This document shows positions 56,096-64,000 of a stretch of 64,000 nucleotides of DNA, piece after piece. Within the stretch, counting starts at the first letter, position 1, and every line of letters starts with the position of its first letter. This DNA is from Colwellia demingiae (GTDB lineage Bacteria > Pseudomonadota > Gammaproteobacteria > Enterobacterales > Alteromonadaceae): contig NZ_VOLT01000008.1 in the NCBI RefSeq assembly GCF_007954275.1, positions 124,001 to 188,000 of the forward strand, in the 5' to 3' direction. The notes under the pieces are model-generated. The model saw nothing but the letters and a program-made list of their open reading frames with translations, was not told the origin of the DNA and ran no database searches. The translations under genes were made by a program, and so were the position numbers.

Positions 56096-56881
56096 ATGAA
56101 TAAGTTCTCTAAAATATTAACTGCCGGTGCTTTCGCATTGGCAAGTATTTCAGCATCAGCATCAGACATTACTGTTGGTGGCGTAACTTGGGATCCTGAT
56201 TACCAGACGCTAACAAATAAAGACTTCAGCGCTTCAGCGGTATTTACCCAATGGTTTTCTAACGCTGGTTTTAATTCTGCAGGCGCACCAAATCTAGCAG
56301 CAGAACAACCTGGTTTTCCATCAACTGTCGGTTCAATGTTGCAAGGCGTTGGTCAAATAAGCAGTTTGAATGGTCAATCAGATTTTGTTTGTACTACGTG
56401 TGAACTAACTTTTACTTTTGGTGGACTAGTATTTGATGGTAACCCAATTAATGATGGTTCTTTATATGATTTAAGTGCGTCTGCAACATCAGGTTTCTTT
56501 AACATATACTTTGATGACAGTGCTGACTTTAATCTTGGTAGTATAAATGGTCAGTCTGATGTTGATAACGCAGCAGATGGTTCGCTTTTTTTATCTTTAT
56601 CATTTGATTTTTTAAAGGAAGGTGCGGGTTATACTGCTGATGTAGGTACTTTAGATTCATTATGGAGTGTTTCTGGTGGTACTGCTGCGGGACAGTTTGA
56701 TACAAATGGTGAGGTTTTAGGATCAGACATTAGACTTGACGCTAGCGTTAATTTTAAAGGTGGAAAGTATGGTACCTCTTCAGCTAATGCTTCAGGTAAC
56801 TCTATCCCAGAACCTACTAGTTTAGCTATTTTCGGTTTAGGTCTTTTAGGCTTAGCTGGTGCAGCTCGTCGTAAAGCATAG
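56096..56881 (+). CDS. PEP-CTERM sorting-domain protein
   Basis: The 261-residue protein has a signal peptide (1-22, ending SASA), a beta-rich exported body with a CTTC cysteine pair near residue 101, and a C-terminal tripartite signal. That signal is the motif PEPTSL, a hydrophobic helix (IFGLGLLGLAG) and a basic end (RRKA). It would be exported and cleaved by an exosortase. TAAAGGAC nine or so bases before ATG supports the start. It is intact, although the neighbouring exosortase-system genes are broken and no exosortase is in the window. Its body was not recognised as any known enzyme. Confidence 0.85.
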   Translation: MNKFSKILTAGAFALASISASASDITVGGVTWDPDYQTLTNKDFSASAVFTQWFSNAGFNSAGAPNLAAEQPGFPSTVGSMLQGVGQISSLNGQSDFVCTTCELTFTFGGLVFDGNPINDGSLYDLSASATSGFFNIYFDDSADFNLGSINGQSDVDNAADGSLFLSLSFDFLKEGAGYTADVGTLDSLWSVSGGTAAGQFDTNGEVLGSDIRLDASVNFKGGKYGTSSANASGNSIPEPTSLAIFGLGLLGLAGAARRKA

Positions 56882-56931
56882 TCTTGCTTAATATCTAAAC
56901 CTTATTGGTTTAACTATTAAGTTTTAGATAT

Positions 56932-56960
56932 AAAAAAAACCTCCAATTGGAGGTTTTTTT
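56932..56960 (+). terminator. Terminator of the PEP-CTERM protein gene
   Basis: AACCTCCAATTGGAGGTT with flanking A and T runs gives a stem of up to 14 bp and seven T. Confidence 0.9.
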
Positions 56961-57070
56961 ATGTCTGGAATACAAGAGTCAAAAAGGTCGAGTTTAATTA
57001 AGAATTCAACAATAGTTTCCTTAGAGGTTAGGGATGTTTTTCTTCTTATATATTACCGATAGCCACATAC

Positions 57071-57109
57071 AAAAAATCCCAGTTTAACTTAGTTAAACTG
57101 GGATTTTTT
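57071..57109 (-). terminator. Terminator of the single-heme cytochrome c gene
   Basis: Nineteen-base perfect inverted repeat arms (57071-57089 and 57091-57109, core ATCCCAGTTTAACT) with A and T runs at the ends. It lies 21 bp past the cytochrome stop on the minus strand. Confidence 0.9.
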
Positions 57110-57130
57110 ATAGGACTTGAAAGCGTAACT

Positions 57131-57433
57131 TTATTTTAAGCTAGCGTAGTATGCTGCTATGTTATCAATGTCAGCAGGAGCAATCGCTGCAGCCATACCT
57201 GACATTACAGGATCTTTACGTTTGCCTGATATAAAGTCTTTAAGCTGCTTAGCAAGATAAGCTTCTTTTTGACCTGCTAAGTTAGGGTACATTGGGATAG
57301 CAGAAATACCAGCAGCACCGTGACAAGCAGCACACATTCCAACTTTTGCCTTACCAGCTGCTGCATCACCAGCAAATACAGGAGATGCCATCATAACCGT
57401 TGCTGTTGCAACAGCAAGAATAAGTTTATTCAT
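57131..57433 (-). CDS. Periplasmic single-heme cytochrome c (c4/c553-like)
   Basis: The 100-residue protein has a signal peptide (1-21, ending VFA), one heme site CAACH near residue 34, the [18 protein letters not shown] segment and a distal methionine (VMSGMAAAI). The mature sequence is close to one domain of the triheme cytochrome at 26436-27392, especially its second domain. It should be a small soluble electron carrier. It is a single gene with its own strong terminator, convergent with the PEP-CTERM gene. Confidence 0.88.
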   Translation of the reverse strand: MNKLILAVATATVMMASPVFAGDAAAGKAKVGMCAACHGAAGISAIPMYPNLAGQKEAYLAKQLKDFISGKRKDPVMSGMAAAIAPADIDNIAAYYASLK

Positions 57434-57635
57434 AGTTTCACTCTCTTTGGTTCAAAGGTATTTGTAACCAAAGTAAAATGCAAGCATGATAGTTGGATTA
57501 CAAAGATAAAATTCTCTCTTGAGTATATGAAAATTAGAGGAACTTGTCGTGGATTTTTTTGTCAAAAGCCCTGATTAGCATCAAACTTTAGTCGTATAAT
57601 TAACTATATTTTACAATATATGAGCATTGGTGATT

Positions 57636-57947
57636 ATGAACTCCGTTACAACCCCACAAAGTCTTGAGTCGTTAACCTATCAAGTAGACCACTTGAACGT
57701 AACATTTATAAAGGACTGGTACCAAGAAAATATCGCAACATTAATTGATCTGCTATTTTTACCTATCATGCCAGTTACTATACAAGAAAAGATTATTGGT
57801 GCTGATCGGGAGAACATTCGCTTTCGCTGGGAAAATAATTATTTTGTTTTGAATTTTGATTACTATAGTCAATCATGCTGGATCGAAGGGCAAGATAGTT
57901 CGAGTACAGAGCAGTTACCAACCCTTCATTTGGCAATAACAAAATAA
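57636..57947 (+). CDS. Small conserved protein, DUF3630-like
   Basis: The roughly 103-residue protein has the sequence VTIQEKIIGADRENIRFRWENNYFVLNFDYYSQSCWIEG in its second half, as recalled for DUF3630 proteins of Shewanella and Colwellia. Function is unknown. ATG at 57636 is preferred; the frame also holds GTG 57630 and TTG 57627. The stop overlaps the ATG of the next gene by one base, so the two are translated together. Confidence 0.55.
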   Translation: MNSVTTPQSLESLTYQVDHLNVTFIKDWYQENIATLIDLLFLPIMPVTIQEKIIGADRENIRFRWENNYFVLNFDYYSQSCWIEGQDSSSTEQLPTLHLAITK

Positions 57948-58426
57948 TGAAAGTAAGTGAACAACCCATTAAGAAGATTTTAATTAGCTCATGCTTCTTA
58001 GGTGAGCGTGTTCGTTATAACGGAGTGGTTAAACCGCTTGTGAATAAACTATTGGAACAATGGAAAAAACAAGGCCGCTTAATTGCTATATGCCCTGAAG
58101 TGATTTCAGGGCTACCTGTTCCGAGGCCGCCAGCAGAAATAGACCCAAATACAAAGAAAGTTATCACTATTGAATCTATCGATGTCACCGAGCAATTCGA
58201 TAAAGGAGCTAAACTAGCACTACGTTTATGTCGGCAGCATAATATTCAAGTGGCCTTATTAAAGGAATCAAGTCCCTCTTGCGGTAGCAATACCATTTAT
58301 GACGGAACGTTTCGCCAGCAAAAAATTATTGGGGAAGGTGTAACAACCAAGCTTCTGCGTGGTCATGGTATTAAAGTATTTTGTGAAGACTCTATTGAAG
58401 AATTGGCTGCACAAATTGAGAACTAG
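57947..58426 (+). CDS. DUF523 family protein (YbbK-like)
   Basis: The 159-residue soluble protein has the family's conserved segments. They are ISSCFLGERVRYNG at the start, AICPEVISGLPVPRPPAEI near residue 52, and LLKESSPSCGSNTIYDG near 105, with conserved cysteines in each (SSC, ICPE, PSCGS). A metal or iron-sulfur role has been suggested for the cysteines, but function is not established. It is translationally coupled with the preceding small gene. Confidence 0.85.
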   Translation: MKVSEQPIKKILISSCFLGERVRYNGVVKPLVNKLLEQWKKQGRLIAICPEVISGLPVPRPPAEIDPNTKKVITIESIDVTEQFDKGAKLALRLCRQHNIQVALLKESSPSCGSNTIYDGTFRQQKIIGEGVTTKLLRGHGIKVFCEDSIEELAAQIEN

Positions 58427-58571
58427 TGTTTTTCAATAAATACATAATAAAATTTCTAATCTAGATATATCTATTACCAATCAAAGTGCATGTTTCAGAG
58501 TCCTACACTTTGAATGGTAACAGGTATAGTATAAAATATTGTGCAATGGAACTGAACTATGTTGAGGAATA

Positions 58572-61475
58572 ATGAGTACTGACAAAACGACTACAAATGC
58601 AAATAACTTTCAGAGTAAGCAAAAGCTTAAAGCTGGGAGTCATGTTAAGCACTTTCATCAGTTCTTTACTGCTTATATTATTGCAATATTCTTGGTCGTT
58701 GTAGTTGGGTTATCCTCAATTTTATTTTTTTTAGCACAACAATATAAACATTCTCAAACGTCAATAATTGAACAGCTTGTTTCATTACAAACGCAGTTTC
58801 TCCAGCAAACTCATCTAATTAATGCCGATAAGCTTATTGATGCTATATTGCAAAATGCTAATTCGCATGAATTGATCACCTTACAGCAATCACTTTCCCT
58901 ACAAAGTAAAAAACTCTCATTACTGAACTCTGAATATAAAAATAGCTATCAGCAATTATTTTCCAACAACAACCTTGCTATGAATCTAATTAGTCGTATT
59001 GAGTCAAATCATGAAAATAATGAGTTATTAAATTCTAAGTCACTAATTCAACTTGATACTTTACTTGATGCGATTGAAATTCAATTGAATAATCAAAAGA
59101 CGAACCCAAAGCAAGCAGCGCTGTTATCTAAAGTAGATAATCAGCTTACTACTATTGTAGTGATGCTTAATCGCTTGAATTTAAAAACGTCACTTGAAAC
59201 CTTTGAACAAGTTAGCAAAGAAATTAATAAAATTTTTGTTACTGATTATGCCAAACAACTGGCTAATCAACAGTATGAAAGTCAAGGGATGGTTGATATT
59301 GTCAGAGACTTTATTCGTTTTGAAGATCTGATCTTAAAAGAGAATTTATTGGCTAAATGGCAAGATAATTTGTACCTAATAGATGATTATCAACAACAAC
59401 TAGTTGCTCAGCGACAGCAATTGAAAAGCATCTTTGGTGAACTGTTAAGAAGCCAACAAGAGGTTGATTCTACATTGGCAATTAGTGATTATACGGGAAT
59501 CAATAAAGAAGCTGTATTGTTTAATCTATTACCCAAATGGGTAGTTACTGCTTTTGCTGTTCTACTTATAAGTATTGCAGGCTTACTTTTGTTAATTCGA
59601 AGAAAAATAAAAGTGGCTAGTCAATTTAGTGTTAACTGTATTACTCGTATCATAGAAAATGAAGCTAGCTCATTGACAGCTGAAGAGAAAGATAGTGTCT
59701 CCCTGCTACGTAATCATGCCTTGTACAGTGCGGAAGCTGAACAATTAATAAAGAGAATTCAACAGATAAATTCTCACACTCACAATGAAGTAGAGTATTT
59801 AGCGCTTACTGATAAAAAGCAAATGTTGGAAGATAAAGTTATTAATTTTGATGTATCAGCAAAATCTAAATCACAGTTATTAGTTGAACATCTGCGCTGT
59901 AAAGCTCTTCATCTAGCAGCAATAAAGCAATTAGTCTTATTAGGGGCTAGCTCAGTTACGACAAGGATAGGTGCTAGCAATAAAAACGGGGCAAGCGTAG
60001 CAGAAAACTCCTTGAGCAATGCTCACCTTCAAGGGCTAGACTTAGTCAATAAATTAAGACAAGCAAGTTATTATAGCTATTTACAAGGTAGTGATGCCTT
60101 GTTGACATTAAGTGATGTGAATCTTGTTGCCCTAATTCAGGCTATTGTGCTTAATTCACGCAATGAGTTAATTCTCGGTAACCATAAGCTCTCGTTGAAT
60201 ATTGATGAAAAAATTCTTTCTGAGGTAAACCTAGATGTAGAATTATTTTGTGAAATGTTTAGCGTTTTTATCAGGTTACTATTCTCTCAGCAAAAAAACA
60301 GGCAGTTGGCGCTCAATTTACAATTGGTTGATAAAAATAATGGTCAACAAAAGGTATGCTTTACTGGCCAATTTCAAGGTGAAGATAAAATATTATGCAT
60401 ACCACATGCATTGCAATATTTTAGTGATAATAGTATCGAGAAAAGTGAACTTGGAGACTACTTTTATACATTATTAAAAAACCAGCATGGCTATGATGTT
60501 AGCGCTAAATTAACCGAACAAGCTTATAATTTCAGTTTCACTTTACCCTTAGCTGTTACTGATAATCAACAAGGGTATCATTATCCTGTACTGTCATTAC
60601 CGGGTTACTTAGCGGATATTGAAAATGATTGTGTAAAGTTAGCAGCTAAATACCTTGTTATGCCTATAGAGGTTCTACTTGCAGTAAAAGCACCTGAAAA
60701 ATATCAGTGTTTGCAGCAACTGTTGCAAGGCATGGGATTACAAATTACGCTTGTCAGTTGTGAATTGATGTTACATCAACATTGGCAGAGTGGTCGCTTC
60801 GCCGTATTGATAACAGAGATAGATTGTCAGCCCTTCACTGAATTTACGATTGATGAGGAGGAACACTATGCAGTAGCCATAACTCGTGGAGTGTTTAGTT
60901 TGGGAAGTCTGGTAGATATTACAGCTAAATCTGAAGGTTATTGTCACTGGATGCTGGGGGAGCTAAGTGCTGAAAGTACCGTAAGTGAACTAGTAACTGC
61001 AATGAAACCTTGGATAAAAGAGCAAAGTTGTGGGAGTTTTACTCCAGAAAATCAAGTGACACAAGTTACCAGCAGTAATAATAACATTGGCGTTGTGACA
61101 GAAGATGAACTTGCATTAGCGTTCTTAAATAAAGCACATAGTTTTAACTTTGAACGTTACTTAAAACATCAGGGCTCTGCTGAATTGGCTATTTTCATGC
61201 TTGAAGAATATACAACGGAAAATATTATACTTGTGGAGGAGTTAAGCCAAGCGTTTACGGTTAACGATGTTAAACAAGCTGATGCTGTTATCAAGGCATT
61301 GCTGGTTAATGGTAGAATACTTGCTGCAGATCACTTGTTGCAACTTTGCCAACATTGGCAGACATTGCTTATCACTCAAGGGTTAGATAACAGTGAAAAG
61401 GTACAAGTAACTTTATTAAGTAAAACGAAACAAGCGGTTGATGAAATTAGTCAACATGCAGTAACTATCGCTTAA
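58572..61475 (+). CDS. Membrane sensor with degenerate histidine kinase, receiver and HPt regions
   Basis: The 967-residue protein has helices near 31-55 and 324-345 that bracket a helical periplasmic domain. The cytoplasmic part follows the order of a hybrid kinase but lacks its key residues. The phosphoacceptor helix region (about 435-465) has no H-E/D motif. The ATPase-like region (about 535-620) lacks the N and G boxes. The receiver-like region (about 695-820) keeps one aspartate (LITEID, near 750) but no acidic pair or lysine. In the HPt-like end (about 840-967), lysine replaces histidine (VIKALLVNGR). It probably signals by binding, not phosphotransfer. It is monocistronic; no partner is adjacent. 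Confidence 0.6.
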   Translation: MSTDKTTTNANNFQSKQKLKAGSHVKHFHQFFTAYIIAIFLVVVVGLSSILFFLAQQYKHSQTSIIEQLVSLQTQFLQQTHLINADKLIDAILQNANSHELITLQQSLSLQSKKLSLLNSEYKNSYQQLFSNNNLAMNLISRIESNHENNELLNSKSLIQLDTLLDAIEIQLNNQKTNPKQAALLSKVDNQLTTIVVMLNRLNLKTSLETFEQVSKEINKIFVTDYAKQLANQQYESQGMVDIVRDFIRFEDLILKENLLAKWQDNLYLIDDYQQQLVAQRQQLKSIFGELLRSQQEVDSTLAISDYTGINKEAVLFNLLPKWVVTAFAVLLISIAGLLLLIRRKIKVASQFSVNCITRIIENEASSLTAEEKDSVSLLRNHALYSAEAEQLIKRIQQINSHTHNEVEYLALTDKKQMLEDKVINFDVSAKSKSQLLVEHLRCKALHLAAIKQLVLLGASSVTTRIGASNKNGASVAENSLSNAHLQGLDLVNKLRQASYYSYLQGSDALLTLSDVNLVALIQAIVLNSRNELILGNHKLSLNIDEKILSEVNLDVELFCEMFSVFIRLLFSQQKNRQLALNLQLVDKNNGQQKVCFTGQFQGEDKILCIPHALQYFSDNSIEKSELGDYFYTLLKNQHGYDVSAKLTEQAYNFSFTLPLAVTDNQQGYHYPVLSLPGYLADIENDCVKLAAKYLVMPIEVLLAVKAPEKYQCLQQLLQGMGLQITLVSCELMLHQHWQSGRFAVLITEIDCQPFTEFTIDEEEHYAVAITRGVFSLGSLVDITAKSEGYCHWMLGELSAESTVSELVTAMKPWIKEQSCGSFTPENQVTQVTSSNNNIGVVTEDELALAFLNKAHSFNFERYLKHQGSAELAIFMLEEYTTENIILVEELSQAFTVNDVKQADAVIKALLVNGRILAADHLLQLCQHWQTLLITQGLDNSEKVQVTLLSKTKQAVDEISQHAVTIA

Positions 61476-61524
61476 TTTAAGTGTACGTAAACAGTATTAT
61501 TATCATAAATCCCTAAGGACTATC

Positions 61525-61737
61525 TTGAGTAATCATAATAGCAATAACCAAATAAAATTAACTGATAGCCCATGTGTGCGTAATTGCTGCTTGGATAGTG
61601 ATGACATGTGCCTAGGTTGTTTTCGTTACATTGATGAGATTACTTCTTGGCGAAGTTATTCTGATGAAGAAAAGCAGAAAATCACAACCTTGTGCCAACA
61701 AAGGCAAGAAGATGAGCAAAGTAAATTAAATAGCTAA
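61525..61737 (+). CDS. DUF1289 small cysteine-rich protein
   Basis: The 70-residue protein starts at TTG 61525, with AAGGAC upstream. It has the family pattern SPCVRNCCLDSDDMCLGCFRYIDEI, with five cysteines likely to bind a metal or iron-sulfur cluster, followed by W-x-x-Y/S and a short charged tail. Function is unknown. It is followed by a terminator. Confidence 0.85.
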   Translation: MSNHNSNNQIKLTDSPCVRNCCLDSDDMCLGCFRYIDEITSWRSYSDEEKQKITTLCQQRQEDEQSKLNS

Positions 61738-61744
61738 GAATGTG

Positions 61745-61772
61745 TGATGGATACTTTTACATCCATCATTTT
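61745..61772 (+). terminator. Terminator of the DUF1289 gene
   Basis: TGATGGAT (61745-61752) pairs with ATCCATCA (61761-61768) over an 8-nt loop, then TTTT. Confidence 0.7.
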
Positions 61773-61829
61773 ATTCTAATATAAACGTTGTAAATTGAAC
61801 ATCAAATCGAATTTAATAAAGGACTTTTC

Positions 61830-62351
61830 GTGATTAATAAGAAAACACTCAAATCAATACTCTCTTTTACCGAACACCAAAACCCCGCTCCTAGTTTTAT
61901 TGTTATTTATATTCTCACTTGGCTTGTTTGGCATAATCAGTTATTTAGCTATTTTATAGATGCTCAAGGAGATTTTTTAATGAAAGTTACCAGCTCTGTG
62001 GCATCTCTTGAAAAAAACCAATACCTTGTCGTTTTCCTTTTAACTTGCTTGATTCTTCTTGGGCGTTTGCTGGTTGATTATTTTAGTTTTAAATCTAGAG
62101 AACTGTTAAATTCAGCGGATGATGATTTTGTTAATGCGAGAGACGACCAAAAGTTTGCTCAAAATACCGATATTGCTAATTTGATGGCGACCCTAACAAA
62201 AACTCAGCAACAACTAGCGGATAGCAAAGTAAAAGAGAAAAAAATAACGGCTGAAAAAAATGATGCGATTAAAAAACTATTGAGCCTCCAGCATGAGCTA
62301 GATGAAGCTAAAGCCGATATAAATATACTCAATAAAGTTACAACTAATTAA
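61830..62351 (+). CDS. Hypothetical membrane protein with C-terminal coiled coil
   Basis: Not recognised. GTG at 61830 follows AAAGGAC at a suitable distance. The 173-residue protein has two membrane segments (about 23-43 and 66-88), a short loop between them, and a long charged helix (about 110-170). That helix shows heptad-like spacing (MATLTKTQQQLADSKVKEKKITAEKNDAIKKLLSLQ). The helix should lie in the cytoplasm. Size and layout suggest an envelope-associated structural or partner-binding protein. It converges on queG with 21 bp between. Confidence 0.6.
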   Translation: MINKKTLKSILSFTEHQNPAPSFIVIYILTWLVWHNQLFSYFIDAQGDFLMKVTSSVASLEKNQYLVVFLLTCLILLGRLLVDYFSFKSRELLNSADDDFVNARDDQKFAQNTDIANLMATLTKTQQQLADSKVKEKKITAEKNDAIKKLLSLQHELDEAKADINILNKVTTN

Positions 62352-62372
62352 TTCGTTTATATTCTTATGGCG

Positions 62373-63575
62373 TTAGGAATCTCTAGTAAGGCCTTTCTCA
62401 ACGGAGCGGATCAAGCGCAGTGTTAATCTATGGTTTGTCGCTTGCTCTGCTGCTACTTTATCTGAGAGCATTTTCTTATCGCCTTGCTGTGCTAGTGCCC
62501 AGTGAATATGTTCAATAACGAGTTCACTTGCTTCAGCTAACTTTTCGGTTAATGCAGTAACAATAATATCACTATAGGGTGCATTACCTAATGCTACCGC
62601 AATATTACGCAGCCAACTTTGAAAACCAATACGTCTTATGGGGGAGCCTTGCAAAGTATTTAGGAAATAGTCTTCTGACCAAGCGAATAACTCAAGTAAG
62701 CTGATATCATCTAGGTTATTTCTCGCTTGGAAGTCATCAACAAGGCTAAGCTTAGCGTACTTATTCCAAGGACAAATTAATTGGCAATCATCACAGCCAT
62801 AAATACGATTACCCATTAAAGGGCGTAACTCTTCAGGTATGGCGTCGGGTGATTCAATAGTGAAATAAGAAATGCAACGTCTTGCATCAACTGTGTATGG
62901 CTCGACAATCGCTTTAGTGGGGCAAATTTTAATGCACGCTACACAAGTGCCGCAATCATTAGTTTTAGTCTGTGTTTCAATGGCTTTGATAGCACTTTCA
63001 CTATACTCATTACTACTAACTGGCAAGGGAATATCAACAAAGAGCTCACCTAAGAAGAACCAAGAACCAGCTTCCTTATTGATTAATAATGTATGCTTAC
63101 CAGCCCAGCCCAGCCCCGCTTTTTCTGCAAGTGGCCTTTCCATTACGGGAGCTGAATCAACGAATGGTCGACAGTTAAAGTCGCTACAGTGCTCTGCTAT
63201 TTTCTTGCCTAATTGCTGTAAGCGTTTACGCATTAATTTATGATAATCACGCCCGAGCGCATACCGGCTAATATAGGCTTTGTTTTTATCTTTTAGAATA
63301 CTGGCAAATTTAGCATTTTGTGGCAGGTAATCTAAACGTACGCTAATTACTCTAATAGTACCGGGAACTAATTCCGCAGGTCGAGCACGCATTAAGCCAT
63401 GGCGAGCCATGTAATACATATTGCCATGGTAGTTATTAGCTAACCAACGCTCTAACATACTTTCATGAGCAGATAGATCAATATTACTGATGCCTAAATC
63501 AGAAAAACCTAATTCTTTACCCCAAGACTTGATTTTTTCTGTTAATTCTTGATAGTTAATAGGAGACATTGTCAT
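62373..63575 (-). CDS. queG: Epoxyqueuosine reductase QueG
   Basis: The 400-residue cobalamin-dependent enzyme performs the last step of queuosine synthesis in tRNA. Visible features are the N-terminal GFSDLGISNIDLS and HGNMYYMARH, the cobalamin region RPFVDSAPVMERPLAEKAGLGW near residue 140, two iron-sulfur clusters (CGTCVACIKICPTKAI and CDDCQLICPWNKYAK), and HEAT-like helices at the end. It is divergent from the YjeF/Nnr-like gene, the same pairing as in E. coli. Element C fills the space between. Confidence 0.95.
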   Translation of the reverse strand: MTMSPINYQELTEKIKSWGKELGFSDLGISNIDLSAHESMLERWLANNYHGNMYYMARHGLMRARPAELVPGTIRVISVRLDYLPQNAKFASILKDKNKAYISRYALGRDYHKLMRKRLQQLGKKIAEHCSDFNCRPFVDSAPVMERPLAEKAGLGWAGKHTLLINKEAGSWFFLGELFVDIPLPVSSNEYSESAIKAIETQTKTNDCGTCVACIKICPTKAIVEPYTVDARRCISYFTIESPDAIPEELRPLMGNRIYGCDDCQLICPWNKYAKLSLVDDFQARNNLDDISLLELFAWSEDYFLNTLQGSPIRRIGFQSWLRNIAVALGNAPYSDIIVTALTEKLAEASELVIEHIHWALAQQGDKKMLSDKVAAEQATNHRLTLRLIRSVEKGLTRDS

Positions 63576-63628
63576 AAAGTTAAGTCAGCTTCAGCTCGTT
63601 TGTTGAACCATTGATTGAGGTTAAACTA

Positions 63629-63904
63629 ATACCATTTTGATTAAGTTTCTTCCCACTCAGCGAGAATTAAAAGGCTTAGAGGCAAGGCATTGATTGAAGA
63701 GAATGGTTATTCCCTTATCCAAATCAATAACGTAGCATGTAAGCCTTTACCTTTTATTAGGTACTCGCCCTTCGGGAGTTTGTCAGCGACTCGATAACCG
63801 CACTGAATTTCTTTCATATAGAATAACTATAATGTAAAAAAATTCAATTTGTTCTCAAACCGCTGACAAGCTCTGGGTAGGAACAAAGTTAGTCAAGTTG
63901 GTAT
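63629..63904. repeat. MITE-like element C with about 30-bp terminal inverted repeats
   Basis: The left end ATACCATTTTGATTAAGTTT and the right end, read from 63904 on the other strand as ATACCAACTTGACTAACTTT, are imperfect inverted repeats. The interior has the family core GGCAAGGCATTGATTGAAGA and AATCAATAACG, in the same orientation as element A. An inner GTTTGTCAGCG/CGCTGACAAGC pair is also present. The element fills nearly all of the queG-nnr space and its right end is 4 bp from the nnr start codon. Confidence 0.8.
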
Positions 63905-63908
63905 CACC

Positions 63909-64000
63909 ATGAAATTATTACCAAGTTTATCACAAAAGCCACCTATGGCATCTGTGTATAGTGCAAATCAAGTCTTGAAAAATGAAACGAATGTTGCGCG
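63909..64000 (+). CDS. nnr: NAD(P)H-hydrate epimerase/dehydratase, N-terminal fragment
   Basis: The frame from ATG 63909 runs off the window. The visible residues, including SLSQKPPMASVYSANQVL, match the N-terminal YxxxQV start of YjeF/Nnr proteins, which repair hydrated NAD(P)H. Position next to queG supports this. ATG at 63951 is a second possible start. No clear ribosome site is visible within 12 bp of 63909. Confidence 0.7.
   Translation, partial: MKLLPSLSQKPPMASVYSANQVLKNETNVA

Overview
The window reads as a chromosome segment of a cold-water marine gammaproteobacterium of the Alteromonadales, most like Colwellia. The basis is AT-rich DNA, lysine- and asparagine-rich proteins, the gene orders engB/cytochrome c, ubiE-ubiJ-ubiB, queG/nnr and letA-letB, and several families of small palindromic intergenic repeats. 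No rRNA, tRNA, CRISPR array, transposase or phage gene was seen. The species is inferred from style, not from a search.

Layout. 1-4.7 kb: end of a probable FAD-dependent oxidoreductase, gph, a three-gene iron-linked membrane cluster (DUF3649, PepSY, DUF3325) behind a possible Fur box, and a TauE/SafE exporter. 4.8-10.9 kb: a same-strand set of exported amidohydrolase, OprB-like porin and an OprP-like porin with a barrel-less amidohydrolase sandwich at its N-terminus, divergent from an AraC regulator; probably a system for taking up and hydrolysing one substrate. 10.9-15.1 kb: NorF-like and NorE-like proteins, CcoG and a PAS sigma-54 activator. A near-palindromic 14-mer occurs twice upstream of ccoG and once upstream of the activator gene. 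15.3-21.5 kb: an MTHFR-like protein, then a Tat-exported two-subunit molybdenum hydroxylase with its maturation genes. 21.6-26 kb: an envelope lipid-transport operon with an eight-MCE-domain LetB and LetA split into two genes.

26-45 kb is mostly housekeeping: triheme cytochrome c, engB, an MsbA-type exporter, an MBL hydrolase, a TetR-adaptor-RND efflux operon, ubiE/J/B, a possible secreted 2H phosphoesterase, rep and ubiK. Two intergenic regions here (about 30.5 and 38.2 kb) carry related minus-strand structures: stem-loops, a C-rich hairpin loop and a U-tract terminator. They look like two members of one small-RNA family and are the best candidate for something undescribed.

45-57 kb is a decaying exosortase/PEP-CTERM-type exopolysaccharide locus: phosphomannomutase, a truncated FemAB-like acetyltransferase, a ruined exosortase-associated hydrolase, a WecB-WecC fusion, two PrsT-like TPR lipoprotein genes each broken by one in-frame stop, and an intact PEP-CTERM protein. 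No exosortase is in the window. 57-64 kb: a single-heme cytochrome c, small conserved proteins, a large membrane sensor whose kinase, receiver and HPt parts all look degenerate, queG and the start of nnr. MITE-like repeats with about 25-bp terminal inverted repeats sit at 16.6, 26.0 and 63.6 kb, with smaller relatives at 13.6, 37.5 and 41.7 kb.
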